A DNA stretch of 64,000 bases, from positions 132,698,689 to 132,762,688 of the forward strand of contig NC_031769.1 in the NCBI RefSeq assembly GCF_001522545.3. Reading direction: 5' to 3'. This stretch comes from Parus major. Its lineage: Eukaryota > Chordata > Aves > Passeriformes > Paridae. Positions within the stretch are counted from its first letter, which is position 1; each line of letters opens with the position of its first letter. Below, in pieces: positions 50,404 through 62,437 of this stretch. Under the pieces are notes generated by a model that ran no database searches, was not told where the DNA came from, and saw only the letters and a list, made by a program, of their open reading frames with translations. A program made the translations under genes and the position numbers.

Positions 50404-53400
50404 GTAAATGTAGGTATACCTATTGTCCTTAAAATTAATTTTCCCTTACAAGTTAAATGTTACAGATGCTATGCTTTCTTCTTAAACTATCCTTTTGTTT
50501 TGGGAAGAAAGTATTAAACAACACTTGGAGTTGAAAGTAAAATAGTTCCTCTTTAAAAGTAAATACAAGATTTTAGTCTTTGTAAATTACAGTTTTCAAT
50601 GTGAAAACTGATTTGAAGGCAAATTACTTGTAGCAAAATACTGTCATTGCACTCTGAAATCTGAAATTAGTTACTGTTGCATTTCTGTATTTCTACATTT
50701 CAAAGCTTGTTAAACATTTGTCTCTAATCTTATTGATAGTTTTTGTAGAAAAGATGTATTGGCAGAAATGCTCAGGTTCCTCCTGCTTGCTGTAGAGGTG
50801 TGGGAGAGTCTCTAGTTTCATTTTGCAAAATGAAGTTTAATAAAGAGGCTTTTGGTAGTAGGACTAATACAGAATTAGTTGTAGTTGACTTTTACTCAGC
50901 AGTTCCACATTTGTAGACTTCGAAAATGCTAAAAATGTTTAGCCATCCCCGTTGTGCTGTAATTCAGCTCAGATGTAGATTTTTGGGTAGGAGCATGTAG
51001 AAGCATGTCTTTCCAGTCAGCAGCATTCCATAGGGAGCAGTCCAACCAGAAAGACTCAGTATTTGAGCTTGAGTTTTTCTGCAGTTTTTGCAACTGTGAT
51101 CTTATTGGGATGCATCTTCATGCATCACCACTGTTCTTTTCCCAGTTATTATCTTTTCCTCTCAAATAAGAAATTTTCGTGGTAGCATATTTTGACAGTA
51201 CTCAGTCAAGCTGTCAAACATCTATTCCAGGATTCTGTGTGCTCAAAGTTTAGGAGGAAACTTAAAGCATTTACTTCTTTGCTCACATGACTTGGTCCAG
51301 AAGAGTTTAAATATAGAAGTTTTGCTTTGCTACTGAACAGGTTCCCAAGCTGCTTTACAAAGTCTATGATGGCCCTTCAACTGAAAATTACCATTTGCTT
51401 TTGCTGTGATACCTTTTCTCTTAGTATGCCAGTTTTTATGTCTACTGTCATTTGTGCTGAATAATTTCTTTTATGTTTGATGGCAAACTGAGGGTGGTAT
51501 AGCACAATAAAGAGACTCGCCTGTAAGAATACATTTTTGTATCTTGTATCTATATCAGTCTCAGAAGGACCTACCCATGTAACATATGTTGTGAGAAGTT
51601 GCTCAAGGGAAAAATTATCAATTTTACTATTGGAAATCAGTGCTTTTCCTACAGGATCCATACCAGAAAAATGTCTTATTCTTTTTTTTGTCAATTATTT
51701 TGTGTATCTCTTAGCATATGGTGGATAAGGAAATGTAAAAGTGTAACCATACCTGTAATTTGTTTGAGAACTTTTTATTGACTGTATGCTCATATCAGAG
51801 ATAAAAACTTGGAAGTATAGAAGGGAAAAAAGTAAATGAAAATACTTCAAGACCTCTTCTGCAGAAGATTTTTTTCATTTAGTGTAGTCAGTCTAGTGGT
51901 AGCAACACTTGGAATGTTTAACTGACACTTTATTGTTACATAACTATTTCTTGCATCTTGTTACATGTTGTGGATCATTACAAGCAGTTCTTAAATGCTT
52001 CAGGGAAAGTCACATTGGCAATGAGACAACATATAATAGTGTTTATTATGTTTCTGAGGCCTTTCAAAATACATCTGAGGAAAGAAGAAATATTTGTCAA
52101 AAAGTAAAGGAACAGATATTACTTGTACTTGTCAGTGTTGGACTGTGTGCATTTAGTTTTGTTTTCAGTCTCTCCAGCAATACAAAAGGCACTCAACTTC
52201 TACCTGAGCAGTTAAGGCTGGAGAATTTTGATCTTCATCGTAGCACTCGTCTTTCATGTTTTTCTTTTCTCTTTTTGCTGATTGCTGTCATTATGAAGGG
52301 GAAAAATACTAGTATACATTGTCTAGTGCTCTCTTGTTATATGTCTTCTTTGAATGTCCTCCAGTTTTGACACCAGATTTGCAGTTTAAATTAGAGCATG
52401 TTTCAAGCTGAATATGTGTTCCTCTGCTTATATAATGTAAAGGCATCTTCTCTCTGCTCTGGTCAATAGAATCAGTGACTTCTTGTTACAAATTTAATAA
52501 GGCAGCTAAAAAATACCTGAATGCCTGTTCAGTCAAAAATAAACTGACATGTTCTATTCATGTTCTTCTGTTTATTGAACATTGGAGTAGTTTAGCACAG
52601 CCATGTGGCTAGATACAAACTAACATGTAGCTGATGTAAGACCTGAATAACTTTGTTAAATTTGAGGGGGTTTTGGTAGCTTTTTGCACAGTTGTTGGGG
52701 TTTTTTTTTGTTTGGTTGGTTTCTTTGACTTGCAGCATTTTTTGATGGGGGAGGGGGTTGGTTTTTTTAAAATTCTGCTACACTTAAGCTAAGATTTCAG
52801 TGTGTATTTCAATACTTTTGTTGCTGTCAGTGTAAGAACTAGCTTTGATTTTGAAGCTTTTCTGATGCTGCTGGGTTTTTGAAAGATTTCTTCATTTAGC
52901 AGTCTTAAGCACATATTTGAGAATATCCTTTTGAAGATGCTTTGCTACCTATAAAGCTTAAAATCCACTTCAAAATAATATATAGTGACAAGGGCACCAT
53001 CATTAAATTGGAAATGCTGTCGTTGTGGTGGTGCATCCCCCCAGCCCCTCCCTTTCCCAAGCCATACTGAGATCTGAGTGTGTCATGTGGCAATATGATG
53101 AGAAATAGCTGGCTTATTGAGAGTGGGCTTGGATATCAGCTGAGCGCTTTAAGAGCCACTTGCTGAGTTATGTGTCACAAGAGTGACCCTGTGGTTTTCA
53201 GTAGGAAGGTGTTTGTAGAAGGAGAATTAATCTCCATGAAGTTTGTTTCCTAATTATACCTTGATTAGCTTTTTCAGCAGAATTCAGTTTAGTGTTCTGT
53301 ATATTGCTTTGTTTTTTTGGTTGATCTGTAATGAAGGTTGAAAGATGCTGGCAAGGGCTAAAGTAGTTCCAGAGGGATGATGAACTGAAAACAGTTGTGC

Positions 53401-53739
53401 ATAATGTTCCTAGATATGACTAAAAGCATTTCTCTACAATCTGTACTAGTGAGTAGAACTGAACAGGAAAGCAGAAAACCAAAGGGAACATGAGAATTCC
53501 CATTTCCTAAAAATAGTAATATTTCATTAGTAACTAAAAATAGCAATTATATATGAAGTGGAAGTTTTTAGATGTGGGTGATATTCTTTGCCTATAAAAT
53601 AGGCTTTGCTGAAGTCTGTCTACTGTTTGTTTATCTTTAATTTGAAAACAAATTTTTTTTGTTGTTTGTGCTGTCCTTGGTAGGGTTCCATGTTCAGTAT
53701 TTAGTTAGATATACTGGTAGATGTTGAGCTAGATAACTC
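50404..53739 (+). other. OXR1: OXR1 intron 4, proximal part
   Basis: Contains an open frame (51909-52370, 153 codons from a TTG) with two hydrophobic segments but no recognisable family. I treat it as noncoding. Confidence 0.55.
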
Positions 53740-53985
53740 CATTATCTTCCCAGGGAAGTCATGAAGGAAATCCTCTGACAGTTAAATCCAGGCATGTGAA
53801 TGACAAAGATGGTTGGAAACAGCCAGAGAGAATCTACCAAGGCTTTATCATATCTGACAAAACTGGTTGCTTTCTGTGAGGAAATGACAGGCTCAGCAAA
53901 TGAAGGAAGAGCAATGCATGTTTCTTACCCTAACCAGAGTCAGGCCCTTGACACTGTTCAAAAGCAGCCTTGTTAAAATACTGGA
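53740..53985 (+). mobile_element. OXR1: CR1 LINE reverse-transcriptase fragment (OXR1 intron 4)
   Basis: 'ggcatgtgaatgacaaagatggttggaaacagccagagagaatctaccaaggctttatcatatctgacaaaactggttgctttctgtgaggaaatgac' parallels the CR1 RT region 'catgtggatgacaaggaggt-atc-ggagccagcatggatttac'. The following codons read YPNQSQALDTV in place of the family's Y-DFSKAFDTV, so the motif is decayed. This is an internal CR1 piece without a 3' end. Confidence 0.72.
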
Positions 53986-54088
53986 AAAATGTCAACTGAA
54001 TGGGTAGAATAGAACATGGGCCAGTAAAATTGCCAGGATCATTCTGTTCAAACTTATTCAGCATTTGTGTATGTGGTTTTTTGAAAAA

Positions 54089-54215
54089 TGAATCATAGAA
54101 TAATTTGGGTTGGAAGGGACCTTAAAGATACCCAGTTTCAAACCCTCTGCCATGGGCAGGGACACCTTCCACTAGACCAGGTTACTCAGACCCCCATCAG
54201 CCTGGCCTTGAACAC
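54089..54215 (-). mobile_element. OXR1: CR1 LINE 3' end, 175 bp upstream of OXR1 exon 5
   Basis: 'aatcatagaataatttgggttggaagggaccttaaagatacc...ccatgggcagggacaccttccactagaccaggttactcagac' is a little-diverged reverse complement of the CR1 3' end, so it is among the younger copies here. Related sequence may extend to about 54300. Confidence 0.93.
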
Positions 54216-54389
54216 TGTTTGCTGTGGTGATGGTCAGTTTCAAATCCTTGAGAGTCCTTATTGTGGCAGTTCTTTTATAATCTGCCCATCAGTGACCTGG
54301 TCAAATAACACAGCAGAAAATCTCCAGAAGCTGATATTGAAAAAGGCAAGTTGCTAAGTTCTTCTTTGTTTCTTTGTATTTCCTTTCAG

Positions 54390-54542
54390 GATTCAGATGG
54401 AGTCCAACAGAAGGAGTCAGCTGTTTCACCAGCACATGCATGTGTTCGTCCTTCAAGAGTGGTATCATCCACCTCCGAAGAGGAGGAAGCATTTACAGAG
54501 AAATTTCTAAAAATTAATTGCAAGTACATCACTAATGGCAAG
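54390..54542 (+). CDS. OXR1: OXR1 exon 5 (linker, start of PH-GRAM-like domain)
   Basis: This is a phase 0/0 exon of 51 codons, between acceptor tcctttcAG|gat and donor ggcaag|GTATTG. The first 20 or so residues (DSDGVQQKESAVSPAHACVR) are poorly conserved with mammalian OXR1. From RVVSSTSEEEEAFTEKFL onward it is essentially identical, ending KINCKYITNGK. The STSEEEE run is an acidic, CK2-like motif. FLKINCKYIT begins the GRAM-like beta-barrel finished in exon 6. The exon is preceded within about 650 bp by two CR1 fragments, one of them roughly 175 bp from the acceptor. Confidence 0.95.
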
Positions 54543-57500
54543 GTATTGAAACATTTAGGTTTTACTGTTATTGAGTAGGATGTAATAATAAGCACATTTA
54601 AAGCATAAACATAGAGTAGACTTTAGTCAAGGATGGGGAGATGAATCAACTCATGTGCACATGTCTGTATAAATATACTAATATTTTTACTCACTTTTTC
54701 CTTTGGATTCTCCAGGTCTCTTGTTCAGGACATGATGCAAACATTTGATACATGACAGACATCCCCAATACTGTACTGTTACATAATTCTTGTATGTTGA
54801 GGGCATGAGGTCTGTTTGTTCCTTATGTTAGTATCTTTCATAAATAATTTTCTTTACTTACAGTGGAAAAAAACATGCCTTAAACTATGCTAGCAAATAT
54901 ACAGTTGTGTAGCTTTGCTTCCTTTTTTTTTTTTTTTTTTCTTTCTAAAGCAGAGCAGAGTGAGCAGAACAAAGCTTTGATTCTGCAGACAAGTTCTGTA
55001 TAGTTGACTGTTTTGTGTGGTATGGTAGGAACCTTGATTTTCTTTTTTTCTTTGAAGCATTACACTTCTCTCAATAGCATTGTTACACAAAATGCCTCCG
55101 TGTTAGTGACACTTAATTAACCTCTCTTCACCTCAGAAGTGCACAAGTCTTTCACAGACTTCTAGGGATTGAGATAATGTCAAAACACTTTACCTCAGAA
55201 CACTTTGCCAAAAATCAAAATGTATTGCTCTCCTACCTCACAGAAAATTTACTGTTAAATACTATCTATGAAAAATGCCTTCACTCAATGAATGCAATAA
55301 AATTCAAAGTACTTGTAATACTTCGTCCTTTGCCTGAAGTTTAGGTATGTATAGAGAAATACTGCTGTTTCTGTGTTGTTCAGCAATAGGTTTACAGCTA
55401 ATGTACACTAATGGTAAACAGATTAGGAAGAATCTCCTAAAATTAATTTTTTTTCCCATCTCCTAAAACTAATTTTGCAAATCTGAGTGTCTAGGCTTGA
55501 AACCTTTTGACAATATTTACAAATTGACAAAAGCTACTTGGTAGAAGTTGGTGAGTCAAGTACTGGAACAGCTTTGTTTTTTACTTTATTGTGCTCTGCA
55601 GGTAGTTTTCTTCACTCACTGCACTGTAGGTGAGTTTATTAGGTTGATCCTAGGTACATCCTTACTTACCAGTTTTAAATGCTGTAATGCAGAGGAATTG
55701 AGACCCGTGATCCTTTGTGGGGTTAAAATTTACAGTGTATCATTTATGTGATATAATTTCTCCTCAGAATATTACAGGGAGTATTAACAACATCTTTGAC
55801 TTGCAGCATTATAGTCTATTTTCTAAGAGCTTCAGGGAGAATTCTGTTTCTAAAAAGTTGTATAACCCATTGCAGTGTCTATTCATACTTGGGGAGGTGG
55901 GTGGGAGAAAAATGATGACTGACTTGCTCAGATTTGAGTGCCAGATCTTGTAAGTTTTGCATTTAATTTAGACTTTGTGCCACATATGGTAAGAATGTCC
56001 TTCTGAATGTTGTCTTGCCTCTCCCAGATACATTTTCTCATAATGCAGAATCAAACTTTCAAAAGTTTTCTGGAGAGAGCTTAAAAGATTCATCTCTGCT
56101 TGGAAAGTGATTTTTGAAGCTCATAGTTAGCCATCCTTTAGGGCTTCAGCTGCGAAGTCTGTCATCACTGTGACTGCTTCTTGTAAACTGAAATCTAGTG
56201 AAAGCCTGTATTTCAGTGTGTCTATGCTAAAGGGCTTTTATTAGGGTAAGATGGTCTCATTTCTCACTTTTTAAGACTGCTTATTCTGTGAATGGTTGGA
56301 GTTGGGTTTAGTCACACTTGTGACTTTCTGGAAAAGCACAAGAGGAATTCTCTGAGGAGCAGTGACTGGAACCTGGAATGCTTGTTCTGTTCATTGCACT
56401 TGTTCTGCATTAACTGGTTTTGGCTACTGATAGAGGCAGGGTCTTGAGCACAGTAAGAGACAGGGTCATGTGAATATGCCACATTCTGTACAGACAATAA
56501 ATCAGTGTAACCAGTGTGCTGCAGTCACACCTCGACTCACTGCCTACTGCATATGTAGGTGTGCCCTTAGAAAAGTGTTCTGCCCCGTGGGTTATTTTTT
56601 TAATTTTTTGTACTGTTCCTTGAGGCAAAAAAAAGGTACTTTAGAAAGTCTGCTTGATTGTAACTGAAACTAGTAAGGGAGGTTTGAAATTCATTCTTAT
56701 TTTTGCTAACTTACTTAACTGTTTTGAAATGTAGTAGGTAAAGGAAAATTACTGATACTGAGGCTTGAAAAAACCCAAACCACTGACCTGGAAATGAGAG
56801 CACAGAAAGCACATATTTGGTGTTCATTAAGTGAAAGGGAGGACACTGACAAGGTTCGAAACTTGTACAAGAAAATAAACAATATAAATAATAATACAAT
56901 AAATGTTATTTTATATTAGAAGCTTCATAAATCATAAATTAACGTTTTTATTCAATCTTGTGTGTTCAAGAATGTAATAGAATTATTTAGAGAACTTATC
57001 TTTGAAAGCTTCTTGTTAGGAGCCCTTTCAAATTTTTGTAGAAATGTTTTACTGAACTGCTTAATCTTAATGTGTGGGCTCACCAATGTGATAGTTTGGC
57101 TCTAAACCTCCCTTCATAATGATTGTTCAGATTTCCACTTCAGGTATTGCATGGGATTTAAAGCTTCCATTTCCTGAGATGCAAGGAATTTTAATGGTAA
57201 GATGACAAAACTGATTCAGAACTGAATATCTGCATGTGCAGTTTAATCTACTTTCAATATGTATGTTTTTATGTACCTGGATTAATATTTTCTGGACCAG
57301 CTTTAAGACTCATGGAATCTATTTTTTAATACGTAGAGTAGCCACATGGTTTTCAGTTATAGAGTGGATTAGCATTTCTCTTTGAGGATCTTAAATCTGA
57401 ACTTCACCTCAATAGAATTTGACGTCATGGCTTTAATATCTCTTGCATACAGGAAACTTGACTTCTGCAAGTACTATTTTGGGGAGTTTTGGTCCAGACC

Positions 57501-58321
57501 CAAAACTTCCTCTAACAGTATCATGTTGAACTACTTAGTAGCTACATGCCGAGTCTAATTTGTATTTCATTTTCATAGACAGTATTTTTAGTATTTTTTC
57601 TCTCAACAACTACTTAGTAATTATGGTCCAAGAGGAACAAGTCAGTGATTATTTTGTGGGGGAGGATGTCCTAAAAAGCTGTTTCCCAAGGTTCTGTAGC
57701 AACAATTGAGCTGCTTATATATGTTCATTTTTTAAATAATTTTTTTCCCAAGCACTAGAAAATCAAGAGCTTAGAGCAAACATCATTGTATGGGAGTCAT
57801 GTAGCAGTTGGTGGTGTGCATGCCATTGTCCAGCGGTTTTGCTTGAGCTTGAGATCTGATTTGCAGATCTCTCTAACAACATTGTTAGTACAAATAGTTC
57901 TCATGGCTGTTTTGAAAAACTGAATTTGTAAAAAATAAAGTCAAAGCCTTGTTTCTGAAATGTTGAGTATTTATTTTAAAGGGATTTGGGCTGAAGACCC
58001 AATGTAATAGCCCACAAAGGAGAGTCTGGGTTCGTCTTCTTGTCTTAATATTGCTAGACAAGGGCATAGAAAGAGCTTTGTTTTTCATAAATAAGCCCCC
58101 ATAATATTCTTCATTTTGAAGAATGTATTCACATTGAAAATATTTCCAGTAGCTCAACCAGTCAGAGAAAGAGCTTGGAAACTTTCTCCCTGCTCCAAAA
58201 GCAAGGAACCAAGGAGATTATATATGGGGAGCAGACTAGGCTCTCGGTCATCTTTGGTGCTTATGAGATAGCAGGGGATATTAGCTTCTTGTTGTTTGAA
58301 GTAACTTACCAAGAACACCAT
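54543..58321 (+). other. OXR1: OXR1 intron 5, proximal part
   Basis: T-rich tract at about 54922-54942. No recognised exon or mobile element. Confidence 0.6.
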
Positions 58322-58905
58322 TACAGAATCATATAGGTTGGAAAACGCCTCTAAGGTGAAGTCCAATCTTTCCCTGATCACCACATTGTTAATAAGAGCA
58401 TGCCATAAGTCATTTCTTGAACTTTGAAGGATGGTGACTCTACCACCCTCCTGGGCAGCCCATTCCAATGCTTAACAATCCTTTTTGTAAAGAAATTCCT
58501 CATGATGCCCAGCCTAAACCTCCTCTGGCACACCTTGAGGACATTTCTTCTTGTCCTGTCCCTGCTTGCCTGGGAGAAGAGGCCAATGCCCACCTGGCTA
58601 CAATCTCTTTTCCCACAGTTGTAGAGAGTAAAAAGCTCCCCCCACTTTCTCTTCTCCGGGCTGAACAAGCCCAGATCCCTTGCTGCTGCTCACAGGACTT
58701 AATCTCTAGACAATTCACCAGCTCAACTGGTCTTTTATGGACTTGCTCCAGCACCTTGATGTGCTTCCTGAATTGAGGGACCCAGAACTGAACACAGTAT
58801 TTGACGTGTGTCCTCGCCAGTGCTGAGCAGTGACAATCACTGCCCTGGTCTTGCCAGACACACTATTGATACAGAGATGCTCTAGGGTTTTTCCTGGTGC
58901 CACCA
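58322..58905 (-). mobile_element. OXR1: CR1 LINE, about 580 bp of 3' part (OXR1 intron 5)
   Basis: On the plus strand 'cagaatcatataggttggaaaacgcctctaaggtgaagtccaa' begins the reverse complement of a CR1 3' end. 'gggcagcccattccaatgcttaac' and 'ctgggagaagaggccaatgccc' follow. The minus strand reads LFSQASRDRTRRNVLKVCQR and then RFRLGIMRNFFTKRIVKHWN, a typical CR1 ORF2 tail with stops nearby. Confidence 0.92.
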
Positions 58906-60435
58906 TTATTATTATATAATTTTATTGATTTTATTATATAATACCCATTCCTGGGTATTTTATGAGACACCTGTGACATCTGCTGCCATAGTGCATAAAT
59001 ATGTATGAGCAATCAGAATAGTTTTAGAACCTTAAATGACTGCATGGTACTAAAATGCTCAGGAGTTGATATTGTGTACTCTGGTACAATAGTTCTGGAG
59101 CATATGTATTTCTGAGCATTACTTAGCTACCTGGGTTAACATTCAGTGATCCTTAGAGATAATAATGAAAAGTGACAGAAATGCTAATGCTAATTAGTGT
59201 ATTATTAAGAATTTAATTTTGATTAATTTGGAGCAGCAGTTATTGTCTAGAAAAGTATCCTGAAGTGTTCATGTACTAACTGTGGACCATGTCTAGTAAC
59301 TTTTGAGCCAGAAATGTTGCATTATGTTTTTTAAGTAAAGAAGAATGAAATAGGTCATCTCTTTTTAAAGTGCTATCAATTCATTGTTTTCAAGATACAT
59401 GTATTATCTTTCACTTCCTTATAGTAATGGCAAATGAACTGTTTGATCAGCTACTTTGTCAAGTAAAGATAAAAGTCTGATAGGTCTGAGAGTTTAATTC
59501 TCAGTTTCTATTGCTGTAGTAAATTTTACATGGAAATACACTTTCCAATTAATTTTCATGTTGAATGCCTTCCTACCTATTGGTGTTGGGGGTTTCTTCT
59601 AAGGTTGAGATAAGATTTTATTATTTCTAGCTGTATCTTTGAGACTGCTGTAGGCTTTAGGATGTTCCATATGCGTTAAGGCCATGTCAATGTATCGGTT
59701 TGGGATTCTTTGCCCATTAGACAGGTCATTGTTCTCTAGGAAGCTTCTTTTTACAATAGAAGGTCTCTTAAGCTTGTTTTTCTTATGTATTGCATAGGCT
59801 TGCACATGCACAGATTTTTGTCCTTGATATGGTTTCCTTAAGATACTAACAAGCCTGGCTTGTAGTCTTTGGGAGGGGTAAGTTGGTGTTTCCTGAACTA
59901 AAACTGAGTCTGAAGCAAGACAACTGAAATGAGTGGTTCATGTGTAACTGATTCTTCATACATGTTATTCTGATGATGTGACTCTCTAATATTCAGATAA
60001 GCAATGTCAAACATATGAAGCTTTTTTCCTTGATCAGTTTTTGTCCTATGCTGTCAGCTGAAGCAGTTTTATCCATGCTCTTGAAAGCAAGTTATGAAGC
60101 ATTGGAGCTTGTTCACACCAATGGTATCTTAGTTGTGACAGCACACCCCTTGACAGGAAAATCACCTCTTTATTGCCTCAAAAGCTTTAGCACTTCCTGT
60201 ATACTTAATTTATCAAGGAAATTTCATGAGATAGCAAACAAATGAAGACAGTATTATTCTGGGAATGAAAAGCTCTTTAATGAACTCAATTACTGGTTTT
60301 ATCTGCAGAGTAATACATAATTATGGAAGTTGGTGTTGAACACTTAAATCCTTCAGATAGAGCAGTCATACAGCCTTACCATTGTCTCTTCAGCATGGCT
60401 GTTTTGAATATCCACGTGCAGTATATGGGCAGTGA

Positions 60436-60530
60436 AGGAATAGAATAGGATATTTTAGTAGGAAGGGACCTACAATGCTCATCTAATCTAACTGCTTTCA
60501 AGACTGACAATTTCTGGGTCAGATCCAGAG
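60436..60530 (-). mobile_element. OXR1: CR1-type LINE 3' end with GAATA tail (OXR1 intron 5)
   Basis: 'ggaatagaataggatattttagtaggaagggacctacaatgctcatctaatctaactgc' is the reverse complement of the 3' end of another CR1 subfamily (gaatagaata...ggaagggacctacaa-gatcatctagtccaactgc). About 95 bp is recognisable. Confidence 0.75.
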
Positions 60531-62252
60531 AGTATTAATAAAATTCCATTTTCATGACCATTAATGAAAGAGCTCAGATGTAGAAAAGCTGTTGCTTTTT
60601 TGTTTTAATTACATACTGGATTTACAGAAGGTACATTTGTTTAAAGAGAAGCAGTCATTCTTCTGAGTCGACTCACTAACTTCTGTAGTCATGTTAAATT
60701 TGTTTTCTAGACTACAATAGGTATAACAAAATGGAGACTTGACAGTTGTCCTCTTGGAAGACAACCTTGAAAGTCTATTTCCACAATACAGTGCTAGGAA
60801 AGAAATGCCCTTAACAGTCTTGTTTCAGTGCCTTAAACACCTTGGAATTCTGTAAATGTCTTCTGCTGACTTCAGGGTCTTCAGTACATGTGTTGCACTC
60901 TAAAAGGTGTATATAAAATCTGATTAAGCACTAAACAACTAACAGACTCAAGTTCAGATGCTTGGGCTGCTTTTGAGACATGTCTTCATTTTTCTATACT
61001 AGAAATAGCATTGGTCATTGTTGTAGACTTCAATAATATTTTTTTTTTTGGTTTGGGGTTTTTTATAACTTGAAATTTTCTTTTTACTACTTTGCATCTT
61101 TGTTTTCCTACTGTGAAGGTCATCAGCCATCACCAAGGAACAAAATTTCTGAAGTTCAAAAGAACTGTATCTGTGTTTGTGCTGTGTGAACTAGTGCGCT
61201 GTCTTTGTGCTGAAATAAAATTGAAAACAATCTCTTCCAATGCACACAGTTTATAGTAGTTGTGAATGTTTTATCGATACGATAAATATTTAATTCCTTC
61301 AACAGCATATGAAGTGAGTTCTTGAATGAAAGTTTGGAATGTCTGTCCACATTTGTAAAATCTTTAGGATCTGTAACTGAAGTATTCCTGTCATTCTACT
61401 TAAACCTAAATTTTCTCCAGTTGGTAGTTTTAGCTCAAACTTTACTGTTGCAACAGTTAAATGAATTTCTGTAGCAGGCAATTGTTGTTTGCATGTGTTT
61501 CTAACTTTTGTTCAAAAAAAGTTCTAAATATTGTAAATTAACTTTGTTTTTAACTTGTATAAGAACCCTACAATTCATAGTAAGAATATCAACCTCAAAG
61601 TTTTTCCATAGTCAATATTTAAACTTGCATTAATGTACTGCAGCAGTATCATTGTGGTTAAAAACATCCAAAGTTTCATCTTTGATAATCTTGAGTATTT
61701 TTTATTCTAGTTTCATTCTGTAAATGTGGTTGTCCAATCAGTCATATGCATTAAGTTAGAAGGAATTGTATCAGCATCTCTGTTACTTTTGTGTAAAGCA
61801 AATTAAGATAAATGACAGGTTTGAAGGTCTCTCTAAATAAATACTTGAAAGTGAGAGAGGAGTTAAGAGTTAAGTTTTAGATAAAAATTGCTTTCAAACC
61901 TACCAATTAAGCCCTGTAGTTATCAGGGAAGGATGTCTCCTTATCTCAGAGGAGCTGTTTAGTGTATTCTTCAGTGTCTAAGGGTTTATCTTACTTTACT
62001 AAAATGAGTTATTGACTATTTATGAGGAATAAACTGTTCTCTTTTGGGAAAGCAGGTGGTATTAATTTGCTTCCTCAGAAAAAGTTGCCGTTTCTTGTGT
62101 TTAACAGTGACTTAATAACATAACAGGTTGCTGAAGTATAAATAATGGCTTGATTTTAAAAAAATAGAAAACACCTTTTTCCTACTGAAAAATGAAGAAT
62201 AAGATGAAATTTTGAGGAGAAAAATTACCACTTCTTTTCCCTCTCATTTTAG

Positions 62253-62437
62253 GGTACGGTCAATGGTGTGCTGCTAGTGACACCCAATAATATCATGTTT
62301 GATCCTCATAAAATGGATCCTCTGGTCCAAGAGAATGGCTGTGAAGAATATGGCATCATGTGTCCAATGGAAGAAGTGATGTCAGCTGCTCTGTATAAAG
62401 AAATTGTGGACAGCAAAATTAAGGAATCATTAAGCAT
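62253..62437 (+). CDS. OXR1: OXR1 exon 6 (PH-GRAM-like domain); last exon in window
   Basis: The acceptor is ctcattttAG|ggt and the donor is aagcat|GTAAGA. The exon gives 61 codons plus two bases (AT) and leaves in phase 2. It encodes GTVNGVLLVTPNNIMFDPHK, then DPLVQENGCEEYGIMCPMEE and further to KIKESLS. The block GTV-GVLLVTPNNIMFDPHK-DPLV is the hallmark shared by OXR1 and NCOA7, and the C-terminal half (MSAALYKEIVDSKIKESL) is OXR1-like. The split codon AT+N is Ile or Met; human has Ile here, so the next exon probably begins with T, C or A. Reading past the donor gives ATG TAA, an immediate stop, so intron 6 retention would end the protein just after the GRAM-like domain. No further OXR1 exon is recognisable between 62438 and 64000. 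Confidence 0.96.

Larger units (their letters stand above)
30735..62437 (+). other. OXR1: OXR1 gene, 5' part (six exons, alternative-promoter isoform)
   Basis: The coding exons are 30735-30888, 43333-43415, 49083-49190, 50290-50403, 54390-54542 and 62253-62437. They join in phase to 265 codons plus two bases. OXR1 protects cells against oxidative stress; TLDc-family proteins are also known to act on the V-ATPase. Visible in order: an isoform-specific N-terminus (residues 1-51), a basic linker (52-75), a LysM domain (about 76-123), a Ser-Pro-rich linker (124-180) and a PH-GRAM-like domain (about 185-262). The paralogue NCOA7 has the same architecture, but the residues here (VESRD-LNSIALKFDTTPNE, SSVDSSPSLSPVSPLSPT) follow OXR1. 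The TLDc domain is not in the window, so the gene continues to the right. Introns are about 12.4, 5.7, 1.1, 4.0 and 7.7 kb. No frameshift or premature stop is seen. Confidence 0.95.

Noticed and set aside
49083..62437. NCOA7 instead of OXR1 as the gene identity
   Set aside because: The architecture is shared, but the specific residues in exons 2-6, including the Ser-Pro block and the 'DSKIKESL' end, follow OXR1.
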